Source: Candidatus Pelagisphaera phototrophica (GTDB lineage: Bacteria; Verrucomicrobiota; Verrucomicrobiia; Opitutales; Opitutaceae). Taken from it: a stretch of 64,000 nucleotides of DNA. This document shows, in pieces, positions 51,300-60,356 of this stretch. Positions within the stretch are counted from its first letter, which is position 1. Each line of letters opens with the position of its first letter. The notes beneath the pieces are model-generated. The model saw only the letters and a program-made list of their open reading frames with translations. It made no database searches and was not told where the DNA came from. The DNA is taken from assembly GCF_014529625.1 (NCBI RefSeq), contig NZ_CP076039.1, positions 1,302,001 through 1,366,000 of the forward strand. The letters run 5' to 3'. The position numbers were made by a program, and so were the translations under genes.

Positions 51300-53870
51300 T
51301 TAGTTCGCTACGATATTGAGAATTTTGCCCGGTACGAAAACAACCTTCCGAATGGTTTTCCCCTCAATCTGAGCGATTACCCGAGGCTCCTTCTTTGCGA
51401 TCGCGAGAACGTCCTCTTCGGTTGAGGATTTAGGTATCAGTGATTGTCCGCGAAACTTGCCATTGACCTGAAAAACGATCTTCACTTCGTCACTTACCAG
51501 TTTTGAGTTGTCAACATCGGGCCATGGACCCCAGGCGACTGAATGCGACTCTCCCAACCGACTCCATAATTCTTCACTGATATGTGGAGCCATCGGAGCT
51601 AGAAGTTGAACGAATTTTTTGGCGGTCGTTAGGCGAAAGGCATCCGACGCATGCAGATGATTGATAAGGATCATCAATTGGGAAATGGCCGTATTGAAAC
51701 TGAGTTTGTCCAAGTCTTGGCTGACTTTTTCTATCGTCTGGTTGAGGAGGATTTCGGTTTCCTCGCTTTCCTGATGATCGTCTCTGATCTTTGGGCTCAA
51801 ATTGCCATCTCTTCCAACAATCTCTCTCCAGGTTTTGTTAAGAAAACGGTTAATGCCCCCAATCCCCTTTGAATTCCAAGGCTTACGCGCTTCTAGAGGG
51901 CCCAGAAACATCAAGTAGAGACGTAGCGTATCCGCTCCGTACTGATTGACGACTTCGACGGGATCGATACCATTGCCAGCGCTTTTGGATATTTTTTTCC
52001 CGTCTTCACCCAGAAGCATCCCCTGGTGGAAGAGATGGGAGAAAGGCTCTTTGTTGGGGACAAGTCCTTCATCGAACAGCACTTTATGCCAAAAACGTGA
52101 ATACAGTAGGTGTAGAACGGCATGCTCTGATCCACCGATATACATATCGGGAGTTTTCCAGTATTCCAGGGCCTCCTTTGATGCGAGCTGGGTGGAATTC
52201 TTCGGATCCATGTAGCGAAGATAATACCAGCAAGATCCAGCCCATTGCGGCATCGTATTGGTTTCTCGCGAGGCACGTATCCATTTTTCTCCCTCCGGTT
52301 TTTCTTGGCGTGCGGGAAGGAATTCGCCTGTTTCAAATTGATACCAGATTTCCATCCAGTCATCGGCCTTTTTTAGTGGGCTTTCGCCTGTGCCTGCCGG
52401 TTCGTAGGACTCGACATTTGGGAGTTCGAGAGGAAGTGACTTTGGTGGCACGGGAAGCGCGTAAAGCGTGCCGGACTCATCGGTGTAGGCAACCGGCTCT
52501 TTGGGGAGCCAATCCGCCAGATCTCCACTTTCAACGGCTTTGTCGTAGTCCTCTCTAGAAACCCAAGCGACCGGGAAAGGCTCGCCCCAGTATCGCTGTC
52601 TAGAAAAGAGCCAGTCGCGCAGCTTGTACTGTGTACTCTCCTCTCCGGAACCTGCTTCCTTTAGCTTGGTCGTAATTTTCTTTTTTGCCTCCTGCCAGGA
52701 AAGACCATTGTATTCATCTGAATTAATGAGGGTACCATCACCGATGTAGGGGAGGGACTCGGTCCCATCTCCTTTGATCACTTGTACGATAGGAAGATTG
52801 AATTGCTCGGCGAACTCGAAGTCTCGAGTATCGTGGGCAGGAACTGCCATGATGGCGCCGGTTCCGTAGCTAATGAGGACGTAGTCGGCTATCCAGACTG
52901 GAATTTTGTCACCGGTCAGCGGATGAAGGGCGAAGGAGCCCGTAAAAACCCCGGTTTTATCCTTGGCGAGATCCGTCCGTTCCAAATCGCTTTTCGCAGC
53001 GGCAGATTCAATGTACTTCGAGACCGCGTCACGATTGTCTTCAGAAGTAATTTTTGGCACGAGGGGATGTTCTGGGGACAGTACCATGTAGGTGGCTCCC
53101 AAAAGCGTGTCAGGCCGAGTGGTGTAAATTTCAATAGTCTCGTCAAAACCGTCGAGAGCGAAACAAGCCGTGGCGCCGACGGACTTGCCGATCCACTCCA
53201 GTTGCATTTTTTTTGTGGATTCTGGCCAGTTAATGTCTTTGAGATCTTCTAAAAGCCGTTCGGCGTAGGCGGTAATTCGAAGGACCCATTGGCGAAGGCT
53301 GCGTCGGACCACTGGATAGTTGCCCCGCTCTGACCTGCCGTCGATGACTTCTTCATTTGCAAGAACCGTTTTCAGTTCCTCGCACCACCAGACCGGGCGT
53401 TTGTCCACGTAGGCGAGACCACGTTTAAAGAGCTGTAGGAAAATGAACTGGGTCCAACGATAGTAGTTTGAATCCGTTGTATCTACTTCACGGTCGTAGT
53501 CGTAGGAAAATCCAACCGATCTGAGCTGATTTCGAAAATGAGCGATTCGCTCAATTGAAGTCTGGCGCGGATGGCGGCCCGTTTTAATGGCGTATTGCTC
53601 GGTTGGCAGACCAAATGCATCCCAGCCGATCGGATGGAGAACGTTTTTTCCTCGGGCCCGTTGGTAGCGCGCGAGGATATCTGCACCGGTGTATCCGAGA
53701 GGATGACCGATATGAAGTCCGGTCCCAGATGGGTAGGGAAACATGGAAAGGACGTAGTACTTCTCCTTACTTGTCTTGCTTGACGTCGCAAAGGTCTTGC
53801 GGTCTTCCCAGTATTGCTGCCAGTTAGACTCGATCTCGGAAAAGTTGTATTCTGGGCTGTTTGAGGCCAT
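51300..53870 (-). CDS. leuS: leucyl-tRNA synthetase
   Basis: Class I synthetase charging tRNA-Leu. The frame is open to 53918, but ATG 53868-53870 (MASNSPEYNFSEIESNWQQYWED) is the usual N-terminus, giving 856 residues. HIGH is seen as HIGHPLGYTGADI, the KMSKS loop as KKISKSAGNGIDP. The editing domain has TTRPDTLLGATYMVLSPEHPL and GTGAIMAVPAHDTRDFEFA. A leucine-specific insertion lies before the C-terminal anticodon domain, which ends with the usual IEGKTIRKVVFVPGKILNIV. It is divergent from the HtrA gene with a 20-base gap, so their promoters overlap the coding starts. Confidence 0.97.
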   Translation of the reverse strand: MASNSPEYNFSEIESNWQQYWEDRKTFATSSKTSKEKYYVLSMFPYPSGTGLHIGHPLGYTGADILARYQRARGKNVLHPIGWDAFGLPTEQYAIKTGRHPRQTSIERIAHFRNQLRSVGFSYDYDREVDTTDSNYYRWTQFIFLQLFKRGLAYVDKRPVWWCEELKTVLANEEVIDGRSERGNYPVVRRSLRQWVLRITAYAERLLEDLKDINWPESTKKMQLEWIGKSVGATACFALDGFDETIEIYTTRPDTLLGATYMVLSPEHPLVPKITSEDNRDAVSKYIESAAAKSDLERTDLAKDKTGVFTGSFALHPLTGDKIPVWIADYVLISYGTGAIMAVPAHDTRDFEFAEQFNLPIVQVIKGDGTESLPYIGDGTLINSDEYNGLSWQEAKKKITTKLKEAGSGEESTQYKLRDWLFSRQRYWGEPFPVAWVSREDYDKAVESGDLADWLPKEPVAYTDESGTLYALPVPPKSLPLELPNVESYEPAGTGESPLKKADDWMEIWYQFETGEFLPARQEKPEGEKWIRASRETNTMPQWAGSCWYYLRYMDPKNSTQLASKEALEYWKTPDMYIGGSEHAVLHLLYSRFWHKVLFDEGLVPNKEPFSHLFHQGMLLGEDGKKISKSAGNGIDPVEVVNQYGADTLRLYLMFLGPLEARKPWNSKGIGGINRFLNKTWREIVGRDGNLSPKIRDDHQESEETEILLNQTIEKVSQDLDKLSFNTAISQLMILINHLHASDAFRLTTAKKFVQLLAPMAPHISEELWSRLGESHSVAWGPWPDVDNSKLVSDEVKIVFQVNGKFRGQSLIPKSSTEEDVLAIAKKEPRVIAQIEGKTIRKVVFVPGKILNIVAN

Positions 53871-53890
53871 TTTCTTGGGAAAAGGACGAT

Positions 53891-55264
53891 ATGTTGGTGA
53901 AAATGCTATCCCCGTCAATCATGCTTAAAAGAGGTAAACTCATTGTGGGTCTAGGTTTCCTTGTGATTTCTCTCTCCTTAGATTCTTCGTTTGCCCGTGC
54001 AGGAAGCTCGTTTGATCGTCTCTTGCAAGCGGTAGTTCGAATCGATGTTCGGGAAACCACTTTCGCAGGTGGCTCAGCGCGATTGGTCTCGGGAGTGGGT
54101 TCGGGAGTCATCATGTCTAGGGATGGACTGGTGATGACGAACGCTCATGTGGTTAGTCCTCAGGCGGTTGATATTTGGGTGACGCTGGCCAGCTTGGAGC
54201 GAGTAAGGGCGGAATTGCTGGGCTGGGACCACTGGACCGACTTGGCACTGTTGCGACTAGATATGCGAGATATTGAGGAACGGAAACTCGGGTTTTCGGT
54301 TGCTCGGTTTGGTCGCTCCGACAGCCTGAAACCTGGTCAAACGGTTTATGCGGTGGGTACCCCCCATGGATTGTCAAGAACCGTGACCAAAGGAATTATT
54401 TCCAACAAGGAACGCTACTACCACGATCCATCTGGGATTCAGGGCTACGAGACAGGATTCTTCAATACCTGGCTGCAAACGGACGCGGCCATCAATCCGG
54501 GTAATAGTGGTGGTCCCCTTGTCGATTCTGCTGGTCGTGTCGTGGGAATAAACACACGAACGTACTTAGGTGCTGACAATCTTGGCTTTGCTATTCCTGA
54601 AAAGACGGCCCGCCAGGTGATGGAGGCATTGGAAGAACAAGGCGAAGTTGAACGCAGTTACATCGGACTCTCGCCCGGTTTCTTACAGGACATGGAAGGG
54701 TTTTATTCTTTGGAAGCGAATCAAGGAATGTTGATTAACAGTGTCGATCCTGGATCTCCCGCGGCGTTGGCGGGAATTCGGGCTAGTGATATCGTACTGT
54801 CCATCGATGGAAGAAAACTCGATGGGCGATTTCCGGAACAGATCCCTCTGATTCGCAATTTGATTGCCAGTTATCCTATTGAATCGACGCTGACCTTCGA
54901 ATTGAAAAGAGGAGATAGTACGCTTTCACTGAGTGTGGAGACGGAGAGACTGGAGAGCCGAGTAGGTGGGGAATGGGCTTTCGCAAAATGGGGCCTAACC
55001 GTTCGGGAGGTTTCGAGAACTTTTGCCCGGGAATTGCAACTTGAGTCAGACGTTGGAGTAGTCGTTATAGGGACACAATCTGCCTTTCCCGCAGAAAAAG
55101 CGGGATTGCGAAGAGGGGATGTGATCTCGAAGGTAAATCAATCAGAACTGGTAGGACTGGAGGAATTGAAGGAGATTTACGAAAACTTTGATTCGAATCC
55201 GGATGCGCTTCTGATGGAGACACAAAGAAACCGTACGGTGTCTTACAAAGTGATCAAACCGTAA
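53891..55264 (+). CDS. HtrA/Deg-type serine protease with two PDZ domains
   Basis: Exported trypsin-like protease. Counting from ATG 53891, a signal/anchor hydrophobic segment (about 14-35) precedes the protease domain with H86 (MTNAHVV), D117 (WTDLALLRLD) and S206 (INPGNSGGPLVD). Two PDZ domains follow (about 245-350 with AGIRASDIVLSIDG, and about 355-457 with AGLRRGDVISKVNQ). It is a periplasmic quality-control type. The start may instead be 53921. It begins only 20 bases from the divergent leuS start. The next gene, 10 bases downstream, is a paralogue without the catalytic triad. Confidence 0.9.
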   Translation: MLVKMLSPSIMLKRGKLIVGLGFLVISLSLDSSFARAGSSFDRLLQAVVRIDVRETTFAGGSARLVSGVGSGVIMSRDGLVMTNAHVVSPQAVDIWVTLASLERVRAELLGWDHWTDLALLRLDMRDIEERKLGFSVARFGRSDSLKPGQTVYAVGTPHGLSRTVTKGIISNKERYYHDPSGIQGYETGFFNTWLQTDAAINPGNSGGPLVDSAGRVVGINTRTYLGADNLGFAIPEKTARQVMEALEEQGEVERSYIGLSPGFLQDMEGFYSLEANQGMLINSVDPGSPAALAGIRASDIVLSIDGRKLDGRFPEQIPLIRNLIASYPIESTLTFELKRGDSTLSLSVETERLESRVGGEWAFAKWGLTVREVSRTFARELQLESDVGVVVIGTQSAFPAEKAGLRRGDVISKVNQSELVGLEELKEIYENFDSNPDALLMETQRNRTVSYKVIKP

Positions 55265-55274
55265 GAGTTTTTTT

Positions 55275-56669
55275 ATGACAAAACGAATTATTCAGAGGAT
55301 CGTGGCTTGGGGATATGTCAGCCTTTGCCTCTCGAAAAGTTTCAGTGCTCCCGCCGTGGAAGAACTTTTTGATGAACGGTCGGCCTCAATTCTGGTGGTT
55401 GAGTTTTTTGTTGAAACGGAAATTGACCGAAGGCCTACCAGTGTTAACGGAATCGTAATTGATTCCAATGGAGTTATTCAGCTATCGGCTTCTGCGGTAC
55501 CGAGTTGGGTCCCAGTCGATAAGCTAAAGGAATTTAAAATCTACCGTTTAGGCGAGTCTGACTCCCATGATGCGACTTATTTAGGTAGCGACCGGGAGCA
55601 TGGCTGGCATTACGTTCAGGCGGAAGAAGCAATTCGCGACAAACTTAAGCCCATCACGGACTATTCACTCGTAGAACTCAAAACGGGCCAGCCATTGTGG
55701 GGAATTGGTGTAGCGATGAAGGATATGGACTTCGCTCCCTATTTTATGAGGGCTGAGGTTTCAACCATTCAAAAGCTTCCAGAAACGGTTGGATTTGCTA
55801 CTAGCGAAATCACTAGCCCAGGATCTTTGTTGTTTGCCAACGATGGATCACTTGTGGGTTGGGGAAGCAGCGCCTTGAATATGGAGCGATATTTGACAAT
55901 AGAGGGGCGTCGATATCAAGCCTACCTCCGTAAACCGGACCAGACTACGGTTTTCTATGTGGCTTCGGAATTAGTCAAATCTCTCGGAAACATTCCTGAA
56001 TCACCGGATATCAATGACATGACCTGGCTCGGTGTAGTCGGATTGCAAACGATAGATGATGAGGTTGCAGAACTGATGGGGCTTGGGGACCAGGCAGCAA
56101 TTTCGATTAGTCAGATTCTAAAAGGAAGCCCGGCTGCGAAGGCCGGTTTAGTGGAGCGAGACATGGTGCTTTCGGTTGATGGAAAACCACTCAAACGCTA
56201 CACGCCCCGTCGAGTTGTTGTAGCGGATTTCGAGCAGCAAATCGCTGGGAAGGGGATTGGAGATTCAATGTTGCTTGGTATTTCACGAGGTGGAAAACTA
56301 ATTGAAATCGAAGTGCCGCTAGAACAATCCCCCAAACCTGTGCGGCAAGCTGACAGGAAGTATTTTGAAGATACAGGATTAACGATTCGCGAGTTTGTTG
56401 TCTACGATAACGTTTCCTTGAAGCTAGATCTTGAACTAGACGAAATCCCAGGAGTGATCGTCAGCTTCGTTAAACCTAACAGCAATGCCCAAACCGGTGG
56501 GTCACAAAACGGGGATTTGATAAAGGAGATTGATGGAGTGGCGATTCGTGACTTCGATCAAGCTGTCTCGATGATGGAAGAATTGGAGTCCAACGACAGC
56601 AAAAACGATTTTGTCATGCTCGTTGCGCGAGGGGCGGAAACCTCTGTGCTTAGAATCACTCTAGATTAG
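55275..56669 (+). CDS. degenerate HtrA-like protein (pseudo-protease) with two PDZ domains
   Basis: A 464-residue exported protein with a signal peptide (about 1-25) and the same architecture as the preceding HtrA. The trypsin-like half has lost key residues: the NAHVV region reads QLSASAVPS, and the TDLALLRLD region reads DREHGWHYVQAEE. The GNSGGPLV segment is altered to TSPGSLLFANDG, in which a Ser may remain. The PDZ domains are well kept (AAKAGLVERDMVLSVDGKPL and QTGGSQNGDLIKEIDGVAI). It is 10 bases after the active HtrA, so it is co-expressed and likely a regulatory or adaptor partner. Retained length and clean reading frame argue against a pseudogene. Confidence 0.75.
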   Translation: MTKRIIQRIVAWGYVSLCLSKSFSAPAVEELFDERSASILVVEFFVETEIDRRPTSVNGIVIDSNGVIQLSASAVPSWVPVDKLKEFKIYRLGESDSHDATYLGSDREHGWHYVQAEEAIRDKLKPITDYSLVELKTGQPLWGIGVAMKDMDFAPYFMRAEVSTIQKLPETVGFATSEITSPGSLLFANDGSLVGWGSSALNMERYLTIEGRRYQAYLRKPDQTTVFYVASELVKSLGNIPESPDINDMTWLGVVGLQTIDDEVAELMGLGDQAAISISQILKGSPAAKAGLVERDMVLSVDGKPLKRYTPRRVVVADFEQQIAGKGIGDSMLLGISRGGKLIEIEVPLEQSPKPVRQADRKYFEDTGLTIREFVVYDNVSLKLDLELDEIPGVIVSFVKPNSNAQTGGSQNGDLIKEIDGVAIRDFDQAVSMMEELESNDSKNDFVMLVARGAETSVLRITLD

Positions 56670-56673
56670 GGAT

Positions 56674-58680
56674 CTATACGTATTCAAAATACAATTCTTT
56701 CTTGGCGATCGTTATTTCACGCCTCAACTCATCGTATGCTGACTCGTTCTCCTGGATCTGTTGGATGAGGTCAGCGTTTTCTTTACGTAGGTATTCCGGA
56801 GAGTTCTTAACCATTGATCGTTTGACCGATTCTTTCGCAGCTCGTTGTAGTTGCCATCCAGGGATAAGGAAAAGAGAGACCACGATAGATGCAAAGGCTC
56901 CCAGAAATCCAATAACGTTGAGAGGTGGCTCTTGGGAGGTCCCGTATATCGCTGCAATAAAGAAAAACGATATGAGCAAGCTCATATAGATACCGTTTTT
57001 CCCTTTCTCGAGACCCTTGGCGGGCGTGCTGGGAACCGGTGTCCCATTAGCCTGAAATCGTTTCAGCAAAATACTAACCTGGGAGTACCTTGTTTGAAGA
57101 TCCTGCAAGCGTTCTTGCACTAACTTCAACGATTTCTCCAGGTCCTCAATCCTTTCACCGAGCGATTCCTGACGCTGCCTCCAGATAAACTCAACTCGGG
57201 GTTTGGTAACCTCAACACCCCTGTGTCTGAGGTTTTTTGCTGTCGCCAAGAGGTCACTTTGGATTCGTTTGGAGGTATGGGCGTATTTTTTCCGTTTCGC
57301 AAAAAGGTTGCCGTTTGCCTCAATAAAATTGGATATATCTTCAGCTCTTTCTTCGAAAAGATCTTTGTATCGATCGCCATCAATCCATTTCAATCCTGCA
57401 ACGTAGTAGAGCTTCGACCGGTCGGACAAATTTGGTGCGTTTCTGAGCAGGCGGGCATAAGGAAGCCATCTGCTTTCGGCGGATCTGAATTCAGAACTTT
57501 CGCTTATGGAACTTATTGCCTTAAGTCGAAATTCGTCCGGAAGTGAATAGCTTTCCCCTTCCTCCATTACTTGTAGTGGAATATCACTTATGGAGGTGAG
57601 CCAGTGAATTGTCTCGCGAGAATTCGCTGGACCGACAATCGCGTCAAATTCTTCAGTATGAATAGTGTCAGGCAACGAACAGATAGCGAGCTTCGCTTTT
57701 TCATCTTCGGTCAATCGGGAGATTATTGCTTCAGCAGTATCTCGGCAGGAGACATCCCTATAATCGCTCTTCAACCGATCGATAGCCTGCACCGCAGCTG
57801 CAGGATATCCCAAGCTGCGAACGAATACGAATCGAGAATCTTCTTGCGATAGATTTTCGCGATGAGCGAACGAAATTACAGATTCAATGCTAGCGGGATG
57901 TAGTTCGAAATCGACGACGAATTCATCCCATTCTCCCCATGATTCCTCTGGGTCTTGAAGATAGAAGGGCTCTGAAGATTCTACGATTACCACGAGATTG
58001 CGCCGGTAGGGACCTTTCGTTGCGGCTGGGACGACGTAGTTTCTGAACCACTCTCGAACCGAACCGGATACCGTAGTGGGATCCGAAAGGTGGAGCACAA
58101 TGAGATCTGTTCCCATTGATTGAAGGGGGAGTGCATCTAAAAATGCCTCTGCTTGATTACCTGCCCGGTTGTTTCCGAATCCGACAGAAACATCCATGTC
58201 CTCTTTCAAAAAAGAGGTGCGGCCAACGGATGCAGCGGCAGCGGCGTTTACGTAAGGCTGCTTTTTGGTGGCAATTGAAGACCGCGTTATTAAAAGAGAG
58301 TCGTCTGAAAGGATTGGGTCGACTTTCCCTTTCTGGGCATCCTCAAGTCTTTGAGCGAGGGATACCCCTCTTTGAGGGTTATTTGGAAATCGGACCTCTT
58401 GGCTGCAGGCGGATATGAATTCTTGAGGGTTGTCTATCGAGGTCTCGTATTTGGGCGAGATCCAGACAATTTTCTTCCGCTCCATGAAACTGGACTCGCG
58501 AAGGGCCATCAGGAAAGTTGATTTTCCAACTTGCTTCTCACCCCAAAGATTTATTATCCGGGTTGCGTACACTCCGAATTCCTCGAGGGGCAGCAAAGAG
58601 GCAAAGCGATCAAGCTCTTCGGATCTTGATATAAGGTTTTCAGGTGCGATAAAAGCAGATTCTTGAGTATTTTCAGCCAT
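56674..58680 (-). CDS. uncharacterised membrane-anchored P-loop NTPase (STAND/AAA-like)
   Basis: A 668-residue protein. After a short lead, ISRSEELDRFASLL precedes Walker A GEKQVGKST (47-55), as in STAND/AAA ATPases that bind a recognition segment before the P-loop. Hydrophobic strands TDLIVLHLSD and NLVVIVESSE are candidate Walker B/sensor strands. A helical region follows, then a coiled coil (RIEDLEKSLKLVQERLQDLQ, about 515-550), two transmembrane helices (about 565-581 and 588-607) and a cytoplasmic coiled coil (ENADLIQQIQENESAYDELRREI). No nuclease, TIR or other effector domain was recognised. It converges with the pseudo-HtrA gene by 5 bases. Function unknown. Confidence 0.78.
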   Translation of the reverse strand: MAENTQESAFIAPENLISRSEELDRFASLLPLEEFGVYATRIINLWGEKQVGKSTFLMALRESSFMERKKIVWISPKYETSIDNPQEFISACSQEVRFPNNPQRGVSLAQRLEDAQKGKVDPILSDDSLLITRSSIATKKQPYVNAAAAASVGRTSFLKEDMDVSVGFGNNRAGNQAEAFLDALPLQSMGTDLIVLHLSDPTTVSGSVREWFRNYVVPAATKGPYRRNLVVIVESSEPFYLQDPEESWGEWDEFVVDFELHPASIESVISFAHRENLSQEDSRFVFVRSLGYPAAAVQAIDRLKSDYRDVSCRDTAEAIISRLTEDEKAKLAICSLPDTIHTEEFDAIVGPANSRETIHWLTSISDIPLQVMEEGESYSLPDEFRLKAISSISESSEFRSAESRWLPYARLLRNAPNLSDRSKLYYVAGLKWIDGDRYKDLFEERAEDISNFIEANGNLFAKRKKYAHTSKRIQSDLLATAKNLRHRGVEVTKPRVEFIWRQRQESLGERIEDLEKSLKLVQERLQDLQTRYSQVSILLKRFQANGTPVPSTPAKGLEKGKNGIYMSLLISFFFIAAIYGTSQEPPLNVIGFLGAFASIVVSLFLIPGWQLQRAAKESVKRSMVKNSPEYLRKENADLIQQIQENESAYDELRREITIAKKELYFEYV

Positions 58681-58808
58681 CTTGATGTGAGTCTAAACTA
58701 CTCAAATTAGCGAATCGGACTTATTGGAGGATCGGTTTAGACAGGTGTTCGATAAGCGCTCTTTTTTTACAATGCTATTTCTTTTCTCTAGTGCGGAATC
58801 CTAATATC

Positions 58809-58840
58809 AAAAAAGTGGCTCTCCCCTTGGAAGAGCCACT
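58809..58840 (-). terminator. intrinsic terminator of the first flagellin gene
   Basis: On the minus strand AGTGGCTCT and AGAGCCACT (58814-58822 and 58832-58840) form a 9-bp stem, followed by a T run (the A run just before 58814 on the plus strand). It lies about 24 bases after the flagellin stop. A very similar stem ends the second flagellin gene. Confidence 0.85.
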
Positions 58841-58863
58841 GATGTAAATAAATTGACTTGCGG

Positions 58864-59673
58864 TTATTCGAGCAAAAGAAGAGCGATAGCACTCGAAGCG
58901 TTTGCCTGATCAAGCATGGCCGAACCTGCTTGTACGAGAATGTTGGCGCGAGCCAACTGAGTCGATTCGGTAGCAACGTCCACATCGATGATGCGGCTGT
59001 TTGCTGCTTCCAGATTCTGTTTATTGACGGTCAACATGTCAGAAGCGAATGACAGCTGACTTGATTGGGCACCATTTTGAGCGCGAAGCGTCGCAACGTT
59101 CTCAATGGCGGTTGTGATCTGTGCAAGTGAAACGTCTGCCAAGTCGGTAGCCGAAGAAGCGTTTGTCACCGCATTGCCCAATGCCGCTTGATTGATACTC
59201 ACTGAAGTTCCGCCACTTTCAGTTGTTGCTACAGATAACGTATTAGCTGAAGAGCCTGAAGTGAAGAGAGATACTCCATTGAAGGTTTCACCTTCAATCG
59301 CAGTGAGCTGCGACTTTAGGGCGTCGAATTCAGTGTCGTAGTTGGCAACGTCCGTCGCGTTCTTGGTGACGTCCGCAGACAGTGTCTTCAGTTCTGACAT
59401 GCGGTCGAGAACCTTGCCTGCGATCTGGAATGCACCGTCCTGAGTCTGCAGGAAGGACTGCGCATTCATGAGGTTGGTGTTGACCGCGTCGGTCCGCTTG
59501 ATAGCGGCTGACAACTTCATAGATACAGCGAGTCCACCAGCGTCGTCAGACGGGGCGGTAATCCTCAAACCGCTAGACAAGCGGTTCAAGCTTTTCTGCA
59601 GCATAGTGTTGCTGTTATTGAGGTTGTTCTTCGCGATTGTAGCCGCGGAGTTTGTGTTTATTGTAACTGACAT
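58864..59673 (-). CDS. fliC: flagellin (short, D0/D1 only), copy 1
   Basis: Filament protein of 269 residues with the conserved N-terminal helix (SVTINTNSAATIAKNNLNNSNTMLQKSLNRLSSGLRI) and the C-terminal helix (ESTQLARANILVQAGSAML). Almost no variable central domain is present, as in minimal flagellins. It differs from copy 2 (60357-61169) by about ten substitutions plus the last residues: this copy ends ALLLLE, copy 2 ALRLLGQ, the latter closer to the family's usual end. Both share leader hairpins and terminators, so the whole unit is duplicated. Exported by the flagellar type III system. Confidence 0.96.
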   Translation of the reverse strand: MSVTINTNSAATIAKNNLNNSNTMLQKSLNRLSSGLRITAPSDDAGGLAVSMKLSAAIKRTDAVNTNLMNAQSFLQTQDGAFQIAGKVLDRMSELKTLSADVTKNATDVANYDTEFDALKSQLTAIEGETFNGVSLFTSGSSANTLSVATTESGGTSVSINQAALGNAVTNASSATDLADVSLAQITTAIENVATLRAQNGAQSSQLSFASDMLTVNKQNLEAANSRIIDVDVATESTQLARANILVQAGSAMLDQANASSAIALLLLE

Positions 59674-59681
59674 TTTTTACG

Positions 59682-59763
59682 TCCTTGATTTTGAATGCGG
59701 CATCCTTGCCGCCGGGAGTCTGAATAGAAGCGTCAGACAGCGCTTATCTTTCGTTGATGAAAG
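59682..59763 (-). promoter_or_regulatory. flagellin leader with predicted CsrA-type hairpin, copy 1
   Basis: Read on the minus strand, the leader contains a hairpin GCGGCA-AGGA-TGCCGC (59697-59712) whose loop displays AGGA within CAAGGATG. A second CAAGGA overlaps the ribosome site (59682-59686 plus flanks). Another hairpin CTTTC-ATCAAC-GAAAG (59748-59763) lies further upstream. The two GGA motifs are 21 bases apart. The same layout, at identical offsets and with compensatory changes in both stems, precedes copy 2. CsrA consensus is RUACARGGAUGU with GGA in a loop. Confidence 0.65.
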
Positions 59764-60296
59764 AAAGTGAGGTGCAGATCGTTAGGAGCTTTTCCTTTGA
59801 CCGACAAAAATTTTCTATGAATTTACAACCAGGTTTCATCCTTAGACTCCAACTCGGGGTTTGCGATTTGGATTTACACTCTCGTCTATCGCTCTCGAGT
59901 CTTTTAGCGATTTGAAGGAGAGTACTTATTTGAACCTGAGTAGTGATCCCCAATCTGTTTCTGCCGCTTCGACGATTGGTTTTTGCGAAACGGATTTCAA
60001 AATCCTCAAGCTCTAATGGGTATTGTCTAGTCTCTATGGGGTAGATTACTCATGAATGGAGCATTAGGTGAGTTGGGCTACTGAGTCAATTTTGTGGAAT
60101 GAAAGAAGACTTGTTGTATTCAGAGGTTCAGGTTGGAAGTTCTAACGCGCTTTGGTTGAATAACTGGACGGTTGAGTGAATGGACGGAATAGGTAATTCA
60201 CTATCCGAGTCCCTTAGCGAGGTGCACGTAGCTGGGGGTTGCTTTTCGAATTGCGAGGACGCTTTGAGGCAGTTCTCCGATTCAAGCCAGAACTCT
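59764..60296. other. region between the flagellin genes, no gene seen
   Basis: Holds the promoter and far upstream region of flagellin copy 1. A 24-base segment at 59903-59926 (beginning TTTAGCGATTTGAAGG) is nearly repeated at 61531-61554 upstream of copy 2, suggesting that control DNA was duplicated along with the gene. No coding frame with family features was found. Confidence 0.45.
59798..59825 (-). promoter_or_regulatory. candidate sigma-28-like promoter for flagellin copy 1
   Basis: On the minus strand TAAA (59822-59825) is followed after 16 bases by GTCGGTCA (59798-59805), compared with the sigma-28 pattern TAAA-N15-GCCGATAA. Only about five of eight -10 positions match and no equally placed pair was found before copy 2, so this is weak. 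Confidence 0.25.
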
Positions 60297-60299
60297 TAA

Positions 60300-60337
60300 A
60301 ACAAAAAGTGGCTCCCCTGAATGAGGAGAGCCACTTG
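60300..60337 (-). terminator. intrinsic terminator of the second flagellin gene
   Basis: On the minus strand AAGTGGCTCTCC (complement of 60325-60336) pairs with GGGGAGCCACTT (complement of 60306-60317; one G-U pair) and is followed by TTTGTTTT. It lies about 20 bases after the stop and resembles the copy 1 terminator. Confidence 0.88.
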
Positions 60338-60356
60338 GTGAAGGGAGGATAACGAG

